From assembly GCF_901933205.1 (NCBI RefSeq), contig NC_044571.1:70123689-70187688 (forward strand): 64,000 nt of DNA, given 5' to 3'. The DNA comes from Camarhynchus parvulus (lineage: Eukaryota > Chordata > Aves > Passeriformes > Thraupidae). The position numbers and the translations under genes are program-made. Below the pieces are notes generated by a model, which was given only the letters and a program-made list of their open reading frames with translations, was not told the DNA's origin and did no database searches. The number at the start of each line of letters is the position of its first letter. Position 1 is the stretch's first letter. Shown in pieces: positions 1 through 61,442 of the stretch.

Positions 1-3000
1 CTTTGTTGGATTGATCTCTTAAAGAAGTCTCAAAAGTTGCATTATAATATCCAGAAAATAGTTCAGAGTATTTTCCATATTTTTCCATACAGGCAAAAAT
101 TAAGTTCTGATAGATAATGAGCAAAAAGTCTTCAGTGTTTATTTTAAATTGTACGGGGTCTTAAAACTCAAGTAGACAGGTAAGAATCAATTTCTGCTCT
201 CATAAGACAGAAGCACTTTGCATGGGGAATTTAGGCCTGAAGACTGCAACAAGGTTTCTAGTGGAATCATAAGTCCTGTATTAAACAGACTACTGTTTGT
301 CTGTGGTCCCAGACTGTCCCATCAGTGTTTGCATGATGCTTGCTGGTGACAAAACTGTAAACACGATCTTTAATCTTCCTTTTATTTCATGTGTGTCACA
401 TTAAATTAAGCCAAGTGCATTGCTTTATTGGCTTGTGTGTAGGTACTGTAGAAGTCAGTTGTGATTTAGAGGTGTTCATGCTTTTTGAATGTGTGGGCAG
501 GTTGTCTGGTGAAACAGGAGTTGCTGGTATCACTAACCAATTAGTATTGACCCGTGAAACCTGAGTCGTGTTCTCTATGATCCGTGGAAATGTGGATTGT
601 AGTCTGCTATGTGCAGGTGGATTTCTCTGCACTTAGTGGTATAGCCCAGCATTCATCTTGCACCAAAATGTTTTACCATGTTCTTAGGTAAAAATATTAA
701 GAATGAACTGAAAAGAAAATGAGGCAGAGTTTAGGCACTGGCCATTTGTTTTACTGTGTTTGTGTTAGATTTGAAATACTCTTCTGTTGTCATGTGAACA
801 GATTGCTTGCCTGACTGCAGAACAGCATTTTGAAGTTTTTCAAAGAAGGGATATATTATTATAATCTGAATGGCATAAGTCTAATCATGTGTTAAACTAA
901 TTCTCTAACTCTTTTTAGTTTTAGGTAGATAGTGTTTTTAAGTGAAGAAAAATACTTAGTGTGGCATACGTTTTTAAATAAACAAACCTGTTTCCTGTAG
1001 TGCACCTGTTGATGATACTGCAATCTGCCACAATGAAAAAGGCTTAGGTACAGCTATAGAATGATTCTTTTAGCCATTAAAGTTCACTAAAAGTACCTGT
1101 TATTGTATGCCTGGTGTTGTGTATAGGGATTATACCAGTGTATTTGAAGCTGCTGCATCTTTGGTCTTGGGCAATTCCTAGGGCAAGAACCCCTGGACTG
1201 TAAAATTTTTAAATTTTGCCCAGATGAAATGTCTGGATGAAAAAAACCGCAGATGTGGAAGTTCTAGTGCCCTTTCACCTGCTGCATGCTGAGCTCTCTG
1301 GTATCCTGAAATTGTTCTGGTGGTTTGTGGCATGATGAATTTCATACATCAGTGATAGCAACACAGCAGGTGAATTAAACTGGGTCCCTTTTTTCTCTTT
1401 TTAGATCTCCCTGACTGCTAGTGATCTGTAGAAAAAGGTAGAAGAGAATAAATTATCTTGAGTGGACCTAAGTAGAGTATAAGATGTGTAGGAACTGCAT
1501 CCCACATGGTTTCTGTGGGTTGTGAAGATAATTACATTTCTCTCAAGACTAAATATTAATTTCTTCTGCCAGCCCCCTGCCTGTCACTAAAATAAACACT
1601 GCTTTAGTTGTGGTGACATTTAGAGTTAAAAATTTGCTTTAAAACTGAAGCTAGCACACTGACTTTTAGACAGCTAGCTAGCTTATGTGACTTGTTTGAT
1701 TTTTTATTTTTTTTCCTCCCAGTTATCTTCATATCAGTGTTGTGCATTTAAGTGGAGGCTATTCTGTTTTTGCACGATAACTAAATGTGGTACTAAACTT
1801 ACTTTATTAGACAGTAGAATTTTGAGGTTAACTGTGCTGGTCAGCTGTTTTTATTGAGTTGTACTTGCCAGCAGGGTTACTGCAAAGCAAGTATATATTA
1901 CTGTAGTGATGACCTCCACTCATGCTGAAACAGCATCATGCCTTCAGAGCTTCTAGTACTGTTTCTAAACAGTCTTTGTTTAAGGTATTTGTTACTGAAA
2001 AAGAGCCAGGAATTTGTTCCCCTTTTTGTAGGGATTTAATGAATAGAGAACTCAAGGAAAGGCCTTTTCTGTTTGCATGCTTTAGGAAAAGCCTCCAGGG
2101 TACTGGATTTGCAAGCAGAAGTGCTTGCTTCTGTCAGATGTGACACGTGGTCTGGTTTTCAGGTTAAACTGAGTGTAAGCAGTTGTGGCAGTGCCTACTC
2201 TGTATTAAGACTGAGCTACTGTAGGAGACTTTGCTAGTGGAAATAGTATTTGATTTGGTAATTAACACCGATTACATTAGTTATTGCAGTCTTTTACTAC
2301 TTATGTATGGCAGTAGGGCTGCTGATAACTGGGGCAGTTTGGAATAAGATACTTCAGGTTAGAAGTTCTCAAAAAATCCTTACATGGTTAGGAGGTTATC
2401 CTAATGAAGTAGAAAGTAATGGGATTGTTGTGCTTCAGTGGAGAGAAGTTCATAGTGCATTTTCATGTCCTTTTGTCTTAGCAGTGGTCTGTCTGTGTAA
2501 GGATAGGAGCTGAATTGAAGCCCTTGAACATGAGCTTGTTGCTGATGCAGCTTTGGAGGAAGTGCAGGTAGCTCAGCCAGGCTGGGTTTGTCAGCCTGTT
2601 CATCTTGCTCCTGAAATGGAGTTTGTGCACTGGGGTAGATAACACTACTTTCCTGCTCAGGCACTGGTAACCACTGAGTATTGCACTTAGCCCCCTACCT
2701 TTTTATTTGGTGTTGGTGTAGGATGCAGCACACAGGATGTGCATGACTAGAAAATAATTATGTAAGAATAATGTGAAATGTCTGTGCTAATTTAGATTTT
2801 TCCCTTGTGTAAAACACTCCTCAACATGAGTGGCTGGTTGTCTAGCTGACAGTTGTCTGCTTTTTTTTCTTTCCCTTATGAGACCTTGAATTTAACTTGA
2901 ATAAACTGTTTTTCTGGAAAGTTTTGTTTTCTTATTGTAGCAGACACAAATTATTGTGGCCTCCATAAAACAAGTTCTAATGGTACTTGACCTGCAGGGA

Positions 3001-6000
3001 AGTTAGTGGACTGTGTTCATATGTCCTGACTCTTTTAAACTTGTATTAAACAATAATTTTCCTCTAAATCATATGATTTGGGGAAAGAGGGCTCAGAGAT
3101 TCTGAGATGTGATCATTTCCACCTGTAATAAACAAGAGGAAGTGGTGTTTTCCAAACAGTGGTACCTTTTGCTTCTGGTGGGAGCCCATACTATAAATGA
3201 AGAAATAAGGAATGTGGGGAAGTGGTGAGGTGCTTGAGATGAATACTATCCCACTGATAAGTTTTCTTCAGCTGGAAGCTGCTAGAATTGTTTTCAGTCA
3301 AAGTTAAAATTGATTAATTCTAATACATTTGAATATTCTCAATCAATTTCATTGTCTGTGTGGGTAATTTCAGACCACAGAGTCATCTTCTACAGCCTCG
3401 CTGTGGCTTTTTTGGGAAATCTTTAAGGGTTTGATGTTTCAGTAGCTAAGCACAAGAATGTCCCTTAAACCAATTTCCTCTTTTGACAATATATGAATTT
3501 GTATATATGGAATACCTTTGGTATTATGGAGAAAGTGTAGCAGAGTGCAGGGAAAGATGGAAACAAAATAGGCACTTGGACTGCGGACAGTGGTTGTTCC
3601 AGAGCTGAATGACAGATATAATGTGGTAATTCTTGATTATTTTTTTTTTGTCTTGGTCTGGCAAGCTTTAAGCAATAATATCTTGCAATATTCAAGTTGT
3701 TGCACTTTTTGCTATGCAAGAGCCAGTCCTACTCCTTTCATGCTCCTCTGTTCTGCCCTGAGCTCAGGGACTGTCTCAGGTATTTAAGCACCATATATGC
3801 TTTTTTTGGCTGCCAGAAGTGTACAGAGCAGTGAAGCCCTTTCCGGCTGGATCTTCCTCTGTAAGAACTGTAGTCTCAAGGATTCATCTGACAGGGCAAG
3901 GCCCTTCAATTGAATTCGGGGCTGCATTTGTTCAGGCTCCCTATTATAAAACCAGGATATCTAGGACCTAATTTTCAGTCAACCAATAACCATTTCATAG
4001 GCATATGAGTAATTTCTTCTTATAAGCCCTCATGATATATTTTTTGGGAACTTGTAAGCAGTTGATTTTTGTCTCTTTAGCAAGTTTCAGGAAAGTACAC
4101 CATCTTCCCTATGTGCGTGCAAGGAGGTAGATGACCTTTCACTGTCATATGCATGCAACTGCTGAAAACCTTGTTTGTGACACTTGGGTTTAGAACAACC
4201 TCCTCAGTATTCTACATGGCAGCAGCTTGTTGATGAGATGTACCTATAAATGTGCGTTCTCTGTACTCAATGTAATAGCTGAACGTTGTTTTTTCTGTTA
4301 GTGTCTCTTGAAATATGTAAAGCTTGCTGCTGTGCCTCCTGCTGCAGTGGTGACTGCCTGGAGGTGGCTTGTCTGCTACCTCTGTACATGAGAGCTTTAG
4401 CAGAACCTTGGATGCTGATGTCAGTCTTGCTATTAAGTGTCGTGTGCCTGGCAGGACCTCAGCATGCGAACACCATCCCACTAAAGACAGTATTTGAGCT
4501 CTTCAGTCAAGCACATCAGCTTGGGTTTTCTGGGGTTTTTCTTTCTCTTTTACTGGGTGTCTGATCATTTGTATGTGTTGATGGACACAAAGCTTGTTTG
4601 GTGAGAGAAGGGTTCAAGTCTGTAACATTTGCTTTAATTACCCAGCCCTTTTGCTGTGGTTCAGGTGTCTGTGCCTGGCTTTCTTAGTAATTGTTCCTGC
4701 AAATTCATGTGTGTTAAAAGCACTGACATCAAGCGATATGCATTCTTCAGCTCTTGGAGAGTATTGCAAGTATGTGAACTGTGGCAGGAGTAGGTTTGTG
4801 TGAATGCTGTCCAGGAAAGGACAGTTTGTTGTACTTGTGACCCCTGGAAATGGGACCCATGTATCTCAAGGAGGTCCTGTTTTCTTAATCATGATTATCC
4901 TGAAGGTGAAGTTCATCTCAGAGTTGCCATTCTAAAGGAAGGGGTGGAAGTGCTTTAGATGGTTGACTGGAAAAGTGCAGACAGTGTTCAGCTGCATATT
5001 GCCACCAAACACACAGGTCTCAAGAGAGTAACTGCTCTGCCTCTATTACTGACAGCCTTTGGCCCTTCAACCATTAGTCAGTAAAGTAAAACCTGACTTT
5101 ATAAAATGTTTTTGGGAAATAGGGAAAAAGGCAACAATGTGAGCGGTTGTGCAAAAGTTACCTATGAATAAATAGAGGAACTGTACTGAAGAACTGCTAC
5201 TGAGTTTCTCAGTGCACTGTTTGCTACTTTTGAGTTGACTGTTATAAAAATTCTTAGGTAATCCTTGGTACTTGAATAATATGGTAATAAATTAAAGTAT
5301 GTGAATGACACTAATATTTTGCAAATTATACAGTGATTGCTTTCCAAAAAATCTCTGCACTGCCCTAGGAGCACTGGGGCCAGAGCCAGCTGTAAACAGG
5401 TGTATCCAAATTCACTTGTTTAGCAGGGTATTGTTCCTCCTGTCTTGCACAGTGGTGTAACTTGAAACATGACTTATGTGAATTAACTTGCAGGTGTGGA
5501 GGAGACATCTCTTCTAATGTTTGCACACCTGTTCAACATTTGAACTTGTGTAGTTAAGCGAGATTTGCATAGGTAACAGCTGTTGCTTTAGGAGAAACCA
5601 GTTTGTTGTTTGTTTTCCCCCTTGTGCTTCCCTCCTCTACCTGCCTCAACCTGTTTTGTGAGCTGCAGGCCTTGTATTCTCTGAGTTAACATGGCTCTGA
5701 CTGGGGCTGGTCAGAGAGCTAACCTGCCAGTTTTCTATTTTTAGTGACCAAAACTGTGCTATGAGTGACCTGAGTGAAGTTTCTAGATTTTAACTTTCCT
5801 GATCTTTTGTCATCCTGAAGTTGTAACACATCTATCTGTTATGAAGGAGCACAAGAGGTTTTTTATGTTATTTAAAAATAAGCTTTGTATTTATTGTTTA
5901 AATAACCGCTCTTCAGAGCTAAGTCAATTGCATGCTCCTGCCCAGCTTACACTGCTAGTTAGGTTTCTGTAAGAAGTTTTCTTTTTGAAGAATAACGTGT

Positions 6001-7138
6001 ATCTGCTCTTTATTCATACTAGTGGTTGCTGTTCTGACCTGTATGGTAACAGCTGACTGTGCCTGCTTCCAATTAGAGCTGTACCCATTTTCTGTGGGCA
6101 TCTGTCAAGTTACTTAAGCAACAGAATACATGGAGTGACTTAGTATGTACAAACCTCTTTCAAAAGAGCCTTATTGTGTTGGCATTAACATAATTGTTAG
6201 AGTAAGAATCATGTTTGAGCCAGCTAGCTGTGAAGCTGGTAGGTGGTAGAATGGTGTTAATAAATGTTTCAGCTTGGTTGCAGTCAAATTCTTGTGTTCT
6301 GATAATCATAGCAATGTGATACCTAGAGGAATACTATTCTCATATAAAATCTGCCGTTGCTTGATGTCTAATTAGTGCTGCTTGGAGATATTGCTTCTGG
6401 GTCTGAACTGTGAACTTGATTAACCCATATTTTTAAGTCACAGCATAATTCTGAGATGTGTGTTTAATTATGTTCTGTATTAAAGGAAGGTTATTACACA
6501 TGAGACCAAGCAAATGTGGCTTAAAACAAAAATACTTAGAGCTGGAAGGATTTAACAGCATTTGAAGGAAGTAACTTTATATAAATAAAGACTGGACTTG
6601 CTTTAAACCTGGATATATGATTTCACTCATTTGGCTTGGTAGATATGAGCCATGATTAAGTACAACCATTTAAAATTTCTGTAAAATATTATGTTGAGTA
6701 TTTAAATACTTGATTCTGGTGAGCAGTAGTAGAAATAGAAATGGATTTTGTAGTTGCTTGAAGAGGAAACAAGGCATGTTCCTAAGATAAGATTAATCTT
6801 AATTGGTTTTTAATCAGTCTTTTTTTTAATTGCCCCACTAATTTTTCTTTAGTTCAAAATAGAGCCTTTTAAAACAGGCTGTGCCTTGTTACATCTAGTT
6901 ACTGTTTGATTTTGCAAGATGCAGCAGTGTCTGGTTAGATGGCTTGGAGTTGGGGATGGGGTAGATAAGAAGGAAAAGAAGGTAGTTAAAGGAATAAGCT
7001 GGAAAATAGACTTAATGGAGAGGTGGTCTTGGTACTGCTAGGAAATGTCAGCAAAACAGGAGTTGGGAAACAACTTTTCTTTTTTCTTGAGAACCAAGTA
7101 TCTTGGTGTTCTCAGTTCCTCGGAAATACAAGACTTAT

Positions 7139-7230
7139 AAAAAAACCAAAGCAAAACAACCCAAACTGGAACAAAGCACAAATAAAAAACCCTCAAAATG
7201 AAACCAAAACCACAGCACCCAAACAAAATG
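7139..7230. repeat. A+C-rich low-complexity tract
   Basis: About 90 bases are almost only A and C (blocks such as AAACCAAAGCAAAACAACCC), interrupted by a few G and T. A similar tract lies at 20210-20272, and its complement (T+G) at 25139-25220. The open frames across it are compositional artefacts. Confidence 0.7.
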
Positions 7231-7551
7231 ATGCCTCAAAATTTCTGGTTTTGCTTGTTGGGCCTTTCCAAGGCATACTGAGCTGCAGATGCTCAGTTGT
7301 CAAAACTCCAACTCATGCTGATGGCCAGTAGTTCAGAAGGTGAAGGTTCTATGCTAATGGTTAAATTATTGTGTCAACTTTGACACTTTTTTCCTGAAGT
7401 TGTACTCATGCCCATTATTGATTTGACGTGAAGATGACAAGAAATTCCATAGTTCCACTAAAGCTAGTTAGTGCAGCATGTTTTTGTTTTAAGGAGGAAG
7501 AAATAGTAGTTGTAATTCAGTTACGTATATATGTTAGTTACAGTATTTAGA

Positions 7552-7571
7552 TGTGTATATATATATATATA
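7552..7571. repeat. (TA)n microsatellite
   Basis: Short uninterrupted TA dinucleotide run following ATGTG, within the intron upstream of E1. Confidence 0.75.
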
Positions 7572-8042
7572 ACAGGAAAAAAGCCAAGAGCCATTAATCT
7601 GAAAAAGTGTATATTGTTCTGGAGTATTATTCATAGCTGAGTGTAAGTTATTCTGAGGTAGGAAATGAGACATTTTAAAAATGCCTTGCAAAATTTCTAA
7701 TTTCTCTCATTGAACTCTGCCTCCCTCAACATTTAAATTGAGAGGTAAGCACTTGGAACTGAAATGAAAGCTTGCCTGTTCACAGTGATGAAGTTTGGAT
7801 GGTGGTATCTTGTCTGATAGTTCATCCAATAACAAAGGTACCAGTGATAGAAGTGGGCCTGACAGCCTTCTGGGTCTGTGTGATACCTTTTTTGTTTGGT
7901 ACAGCTCCTTATCATAACCAAAGCAACTATTTCCTCCATATTCTAAATATGTCTTTACTTTGCTATCTTTGAACTGCTTTCTAACACTCGCTTTTAGACT
8001 TTTTGGTCATGATCCCCACCTGATATTCTGATGAAGTACTAA

Positions 8043-55014
<46,972 letters not shown>

Positions 55015-55927
55015 GTAAGTAAGCAAATTCTCATGTAATTCTTGACAGAGGGAGGTGTTGCTAACAAGATGGCAGGTTGTCAGGCTTTCACATTAAATTT
55101 CTCTTGCTTACCCTTAGGGGGTAGCAAGACAAACAGCTCATGATAAAACACAGGTGTATTGTGTAAAGTGTACTCCAGAGGTCTTCAGTCACAAACTGAG
55201 CAAATCAAACTGAAGTCTCAGAATGAGCAACTTCTTAGGTGAATGGGTTTGATTCTGCTGCAAACTGGAAAAATCTTCAGCATGCCACCAGGAATATAGT
55301 TAAGTTTAAGGTATAGATATAGGAATAACATCTGAAGAAAACTTGTTTTGGTTTTCTCTAACTTCAGTATTGCATGGAACAGCTCTAACCACACATGCAT
55401 TGTGAGCTTGTCTCTGTACAGCAGCTTGTGAGATCTAAAATAAAAAATGTTCTGCAAATGGTTGCCATGCTTTGCATATATATGCCAAAATTAAATAGAA
55501 AAATCATGTATTTGTACATGAATCTTCCTAGGAGGTATCCTTCCATTTTGTGTGTTTCAATGTCCATATCAGTATTGGATATCACTTCAATATCTGATTT
55601 TTATTAGAGGTATTTGTAGGACAGATGAATGTACCTGTAACAGGCAGCATCTGACATTTGCATTTAGAATTGGCAGGTTGGGATTGGGTGGGAAATGCCA
55701 AGACTGTATCTTGGAGTGCCAGAGGAGTTACTGGATATCTGCAAATCTGGTTGAAGAGGGTATTACTACTGTGCCAAAATTATCACCAGATAAGTGTTAT
55801 TTTCCAGTTGCCTTGATGTGATTCCAATAACTGTGTGTAGACAACTTTGGTTACAGAATCCAGCTATAAACAGTATTGGAAATTTGTTAGTAAACATGAA
55901 AACTAGTGAAAGCTTTCAGAACATGAA

Positions 55928-56840
55928 CTTGCACCCCCAGTGTCTTTGCCTGTGACACCAAGCTCTGTGTGGTGCAGTCAGCACACTGGAGGGAAGGGAT
56001 GCTATCCAGAGGGATCTGAACAGGCTTGAGAGGTGGGCCTGTGTGAACTTCATAAAGTTCAACAAGACCAAATGCAAGGTGCTAAATTTGGGTTGGGGCA
56101 GTCTCAAGCACAAGTCCAGGTTGGGAGGAGAATGGATTGAGAGCAGTCCTGAGTAAAAGGACTTGGGGCTGTTTGGACAAAAAGATCCATATGACCCAGC
56201 AGTGTGCACTCACAGCTAAGAAAGCCAAAGGCATCCTGGGCTGCGTCCAAAGAATCACAGCTAGCAGGTTGAGGGAGATGGTTTTCTCCCTCTGCTCTCG
56301 TGAGACCTGACCTGGAGTGCTGTGTTCAGCTCTGGGGCTCCCAGCGCAAGAAACACGTGGACCTCTTGGAATGAGTCCAGAGGAGGGGCCACTAAGTTGA
56401 CCAGAGGTCTCAAGCACCTCTGCTGAGAAGACAGGCTGAGAGATTTGGGGCTGTTCAGCCTGGAGAAGAGAAGGATTTGGAGAGACCTTATAGCACCTTG
56501 CAGAATATCCAATATCCAACATCCTTTACCAGGAAGCTGGAGAGGAGCAGTTTGCAAGGGCATGTAGTGATGGGACAAGGGAGAGTGGCCTTAAGGTGCA
56601 AGAGGGCAGGTTTAGATTAGATGTTAGCAAGGAATTCTTTGCTGTGAGGGTGGTGAGACACTGGAGCAGTTGCCCAGAGAGGCTGTGGACTCCCTATCCC
56701 TGGAGGTGTTCAAGACTGGGCTGGATGGGGCTTTAAGCAACCTGGTCAAGTGGCATGTGTCCCTGCCCATGGCAGTGGGTTGAAGTTAGATTATCTTTAA
56801 GGTCCATTTCAACTCTAACTTTTCTATGCTTCTATGGAAG
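55928..56840 (+). mobile_element. CR1 LINE, 3' 0.9 kb (plus strand)
   Basis: Runs in the same direction as ATP8A2. It begins within the reverse-transcriptase end of the CR1 ORF2 (gacaccaagctctgtgtggt, gaggtgggcctgtgtgaact) and ends with ttctatgcttctatgg, the CR1 3' repeat. Frame is broken, so inactive. It is the only recognised CR1 of this orientation in the window. Confidence 0.92.
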
Positions 56841-59800
56841 AAAAAGAAAAAAAAGGAAATGGAGAACCATGGCATGTCAGATGAGAAAAGAAACCCCGTA
56901 TGTAGTTGCTGGCCTTTCAAGTGAAGAAAATGTTATCATATGATACCTCATGAATATTGAAGGTGACTGATGCTTTAGCTCAGATAGCCTGCATTTTTTC
57001 TAAAGCATGAGTACAAACTTGTGGAGCTTCTGAACTGGTACATCAGAAATGGTTTGTATTAATCTTGCTTTCCATCTAAATTAAGTCTATGGGTTTTCTC
57101 TAAAGTACTCTTACTGCCGTTTTAACGTAGAATTGGATTTTATAGACGTTTGAATACAAAACTTATGTTTTGTTAATAATTGCCTCTAGTTGTTTCACTC
57201 TAAGGTGTCTTTAAGTACTTTTATTGCCAATTTTTCAGTATGGGATCTCCACAGTAATATTTATTTTGTGTTGCACCTCTAACAGAAATTTTGACTTCTG
57301 TTCAACTGAGCCTAAAATTGAAGGTTCTCACCCTGAAATTCTGTAGCATTATATTTAATATATTCCACCTTTGAAATCTATTAATACCAAAAATGAGTTT
57401 TTACAAGATCCAAGTTGAGCTTAGAGCTTTTAAATATTGATACACTTCCCCCTTTGTGCAGTCCCTGTGTGACTTTTCCCTCCCACTTCTGCTCCTTGGC
57501 ATGCAGCAGTAGGTGATATGTGATCGAACAACTGTCTTTGCTTGGTTTTCAGAGATAAATTTTTTTCTAAATCATGCACTTCAGTGGAAAAATCAATCAT
57601 TTCTGTTCTCTTCAGGGAACTCCTGGGAATAGAAAAGACTAATCCCTAGCTTGATTCAGCTGAATTCTTGAAACTTAGCATAATAACCTGCAAATGTGTA
57701 TCCCTTATAGACTTTACCATATGCATACATATACTCACTTGTTTTTTCTTTTCCTAAAAAAGCTTTTTGAAATGAGAATATTTTGAGCATGAGATTTACT
57801 TTGAGTGTAATTCTTGGACTCAGTTTCTGTTTAATTAAATTGGAACATCATAAAGTCTTATTGTGCAGCTCTTAACCTGGAAAATTTTGTTTCATTGGCA
57901 TCTTGGAGAATTTTGAGTTGTGGGAGCAGTAAATAGGGTACCTGAAGAAGGGAAGTTGGATGACCAGAGAGGCCCTGGCTGAAAAACATCTAATGAGAGA
58001 GTGGATATTACAGCCAAGGAATGTTGTGTGTGTTCCTACCCATAAATCCTGTAAAAAGAAAAGCTGGGAATTGTATCAGTTGTTTATCACATGGGATTGT
58101 ATTTAACAGTAGTGGAGGGACAACATTGGAGGGAACCAGTTCTGAAGCTGTGGATAGTACTTACTGCTGTAAAGCAACCCTGTTGATGTAAAGGGAGGTG
58201 TGAGTGTGTTCTACAGAACTTATATGCCAGGAGTGACAGTCCTGGGTTATACACAGATGTGTGAGTAAAAGCAAATGGATATTCCTGTGTAAGAACCCTC
58301 AATGCTCGTGTGTCTTGATAAGATATGCCTGAAAGTGTAAGCAGAAGCTGGCCCTCCTTGCTTTTCCACTTGTTCAGGTATACCTTCTGCATGTTTCCCT
58401 CTTGGGATGTACCTGTTTGTGCCACCATGGTGTTTGTAGTATTCTTAAAAAACAAGCATAGTTTCACAGTGGAATTTGTCATCTGTTGTCAATGTCTAGA
58501 CTTCCCTAATAGCCTTAGTATCCGCAGGGAAGCTTTACATACAGTTATGTTTTATATTCTGCCAGTGAAGAGTGAGGACCTGGAAAACTTGCTTATTTTG
58601 TTGTTAGTTTATTTTAGCTATTCTGTAGGGTAACGTTACTGTCAAGGTTCTAGAAGGATCTGTTAACCTTGAGAATATTGGATTCATCCAATGACTTTCA
58701 TGATCTTTGTTCTTAATTGGCACATTTCCTTCCTACACTTAAGAGTTAAAAAAAGTAAGGAGATCTTTGACAAGCATCATTATCCATTGTATTTAAATAC
58801 TGATGCACCTGTAGATCTGATGTTATCTGGGAATCATGGATCTCTTAAGAGGTAAAGCTCTGACCTGGTCATTGGACTTAGCCATGTGCTAGAAATCACA
58901 GATTTGTTGGGTTATTGTCTAAAACTTTTTCTAATAACCATTGAGAACTCAGACTGTGTAAGGGAGAGCAACATGAGCAGAAGGCCATTAAAAGTAAATT
59001 GTTTATCAGCATTTGTATTTGAGCAAAGAGTATGGTTACAGTAGTGTCCTCTGTATTAAACTTCTCAGAAAGTTTTGCCTGCGTTATGACTTACATAGAA
59101 AGGCTTACCTTCACCTACAGAATTTCTTCAGCATATGCACTGTGTGAGTTTATTTATGTAAATCTGTGTTTCAGACTCTCAAGCACAATTACAGATTTTG
59201 AAGATGTTGCTTTTTGGGATCCTGATTCTCTTGCAGAAAAAGGAATGTCTATACCTTGTCAGTGATGTCATGCTGATTACTTGCAAAAAATGGGCCTGAA
59301 GATACTGTCAGCTTTTCAGACTAAAACAAAAGTTACCTAAAACTCCAGATGCTCCAAAGCATTGGTATCATGTATGCTTCAGCTGTACTGAAAGATAATA
59401 AGATATGCAGGTACTGCTAGGAAGGCAAGAACAAGCCTGGTACTGCTAATGCCATGTAGGTGCTTTGATGGTTACATCTTGTGTGTTGCACTAGAGAGGA
59501 GGCTGGGGCTTTTATCTTCCCTGCTATCACCTGCCCATGTGCATTCAGACAAAGTTAATATTCTGGAAAACTGGTCAATGTGAGCAAGCTCAGTTTCAGC
59601 CCGGCATCAGCTCCCTTCAGAGGGGCATCTGCAACAGTTCTCTAGCGCCTTGTGGCTAGTAAGTTACTCCAGTCTCCACTCAGCCTGGAATTGTAATCAG
59701 CTCTTCTGTCTACCATGGGGGATTTGCAAAGGAAGCTAATTAGGAAAAGAGGGAAAGAATACACTTTCTATTGTACAAAGCTTTTACTATTGCTCACATT

Positions 59801-61370
59801 TCTGTTTTTCTTAGTCTAGAAATACACATCGAGCTAATAAGTAGTTACATAAGGAACAGAGTCTAGTAATCAGATAAGCCTTCAAAAATGTTAGGTAGAA
59901 GGATTTTAGTGGTTTTTTTGTTTGTTTTTGAGGAACAGATAGGATCTTTCATAACTCCAGATATTTGCTAATCTGCATAGAAAGTTAATTGTATGTATGT
60001 GGAAAATATACAGCTCTTTGTGTGAAAAGCTGCTTTGATTTGCATGTACTATGTAGAATTATAAATGAAAGAATATAGGTGTTACCTAGACCTGTAGGTT
60101 TAAGTACACACAGGACTGTGTAACTTAAGTATTAGATTACCACTTTTTCAGGAAGTAATACTAATAGGTTTGAGCTGTGAGTGGTGAATGAGTTGGGCTG
60201 GTATTTTTGTTTCATCCTGCTTTTCACTTTTCAGAATTCATTAATGACTGTTCTCGCTTATCTGTGCCTCTGTTTTTTCTGTTAGTGTTTTCTGGCACTG
60301 TGATAGTTGGTTTGGATGAAGTGGGGGTACTTGGACCTGAAGGAATGCAAGGACCCTTAGGAGTGCTAAGAAAAAGTTACTAAATAACTCTTCTTTCTAT
60401 AAGCGGAAACTGGGATGGGAAGGCTGGGGAATGCTTTTAAAAAACACAAACACGCTGTTTTCAAAGTTACTTTTAATTTCATATTTTAAGTTGTAATAGT
60501 GGTCATTTCTGACAAGAGCTGATTTTAGGCAGCTGGTATTTAGCAGATGTGGGCTAATGCCTTGGCCGTGCTATAGGACAGAATAGGTCATATTACATAC
60601 AAATAGAAAGGAAGAGCATGTTCCCTGAATTCCAGCTAAAATTTTCGGTCTCCTTTGTAAGAGTTCTCGTATGTTAGAGGCAAATTACTGGAAACAAACA
60701 CTGTGTCTCTTAAAATTGCTAATGATCTTCACATATGTGAAGGGTTATATCAAGAGACGATCACAGAGCATTATCCAGTTTTATTTTCTGTTGTGTGTGT
60801 AACAGTAGAAGCACGGCTTTGGATGGTGAGGGAAGTATCTGTTGGCTTTGAAGATAGGATTCTCTGCAGCATACTGATGTGCTTATTTCTGTTAAGCACA
60901 AGAGACCATGGAAACATAAGGATGTGTAATCAAGTGTTAAACAAAATTTTTTTTAATGAGACACTGCCCATGAAATGTGGCTTTTTCTGATATTAAAGCA
61001 TGATGGTGTGTTTTTAGGGGAAAAAGATGAAGCTGGTGTCTGATGTATAGATGAGTTATGGATACTAATCCTCTTAATTGACTTGGTTAATACTGCACAT
61101 CTGTAGAAAGAATTCAGATTTGTCTTTTTTATTGAAGGGCAAGAACTAAATAGTCCTTTCTTCTTCAAGATACTTTCCTATCTGATCTTCTGCTTTCATT
61201 GGAGGAATTCCTTGCTCATGCAAGTTTGTCTGGGGGTTTTAAGAATAAGCAGTCTTCCTTTCTTGGTGTCTAGCCAGCCTAAAGCAACAGGATTTATTAA
61301 TCTGCAGTGTTAACTTAATGAGAATAGTAGAGAACTAACTTCTTCAGGGTGACAGGGTATCTGACTTCTT

Positions 61371-61442
61371 CAGATACCTGTATCTCTCTGTTTTCCAAAT
61401 ACACGATCATGTATTTGGAAAACAGAGAGATATAGGTATCTG
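61371..61442. repeat. 72 bp near-perfect spacerless palindrome
   Basis: Arms of 36 bp meet at 61406/61407. I checked each pair: 34 of 36 match, with mismatches at 61380/61433 and 61404/61409. An extra GGTATCTG copy at 61356-61363 lies just outside the left arm. Could form a cruciform in DNA or a long hairpin in the intronic RNA. Confidence 0.9.

Noticed and set aside
7023..7331. 102-codon frame rich in Lys, Asn, Gln and Pro
   Set aside because: Product of the A+C-rich low-complexity tract.
56082..56522. 146-codon minus-strand open frame, the longest in the window
   Set aside because: It is the antisense of the plus-strand CR1 copy and encodes nothing recognisable.
58087..58482. 131-codon minus-strand open frame
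   Set aside because: Unrecognised sequence without splice or promoter context; length is compatible with chance in this window.
59032..59265. Frame preceded by a tttcag acceptor at about 59174, considered as the next ATP8A2 exon
   Set aside because: The translation does not resemble the expected P4-ATPase segment (ATRAAITQHC... / IIDGHTLKYAL).
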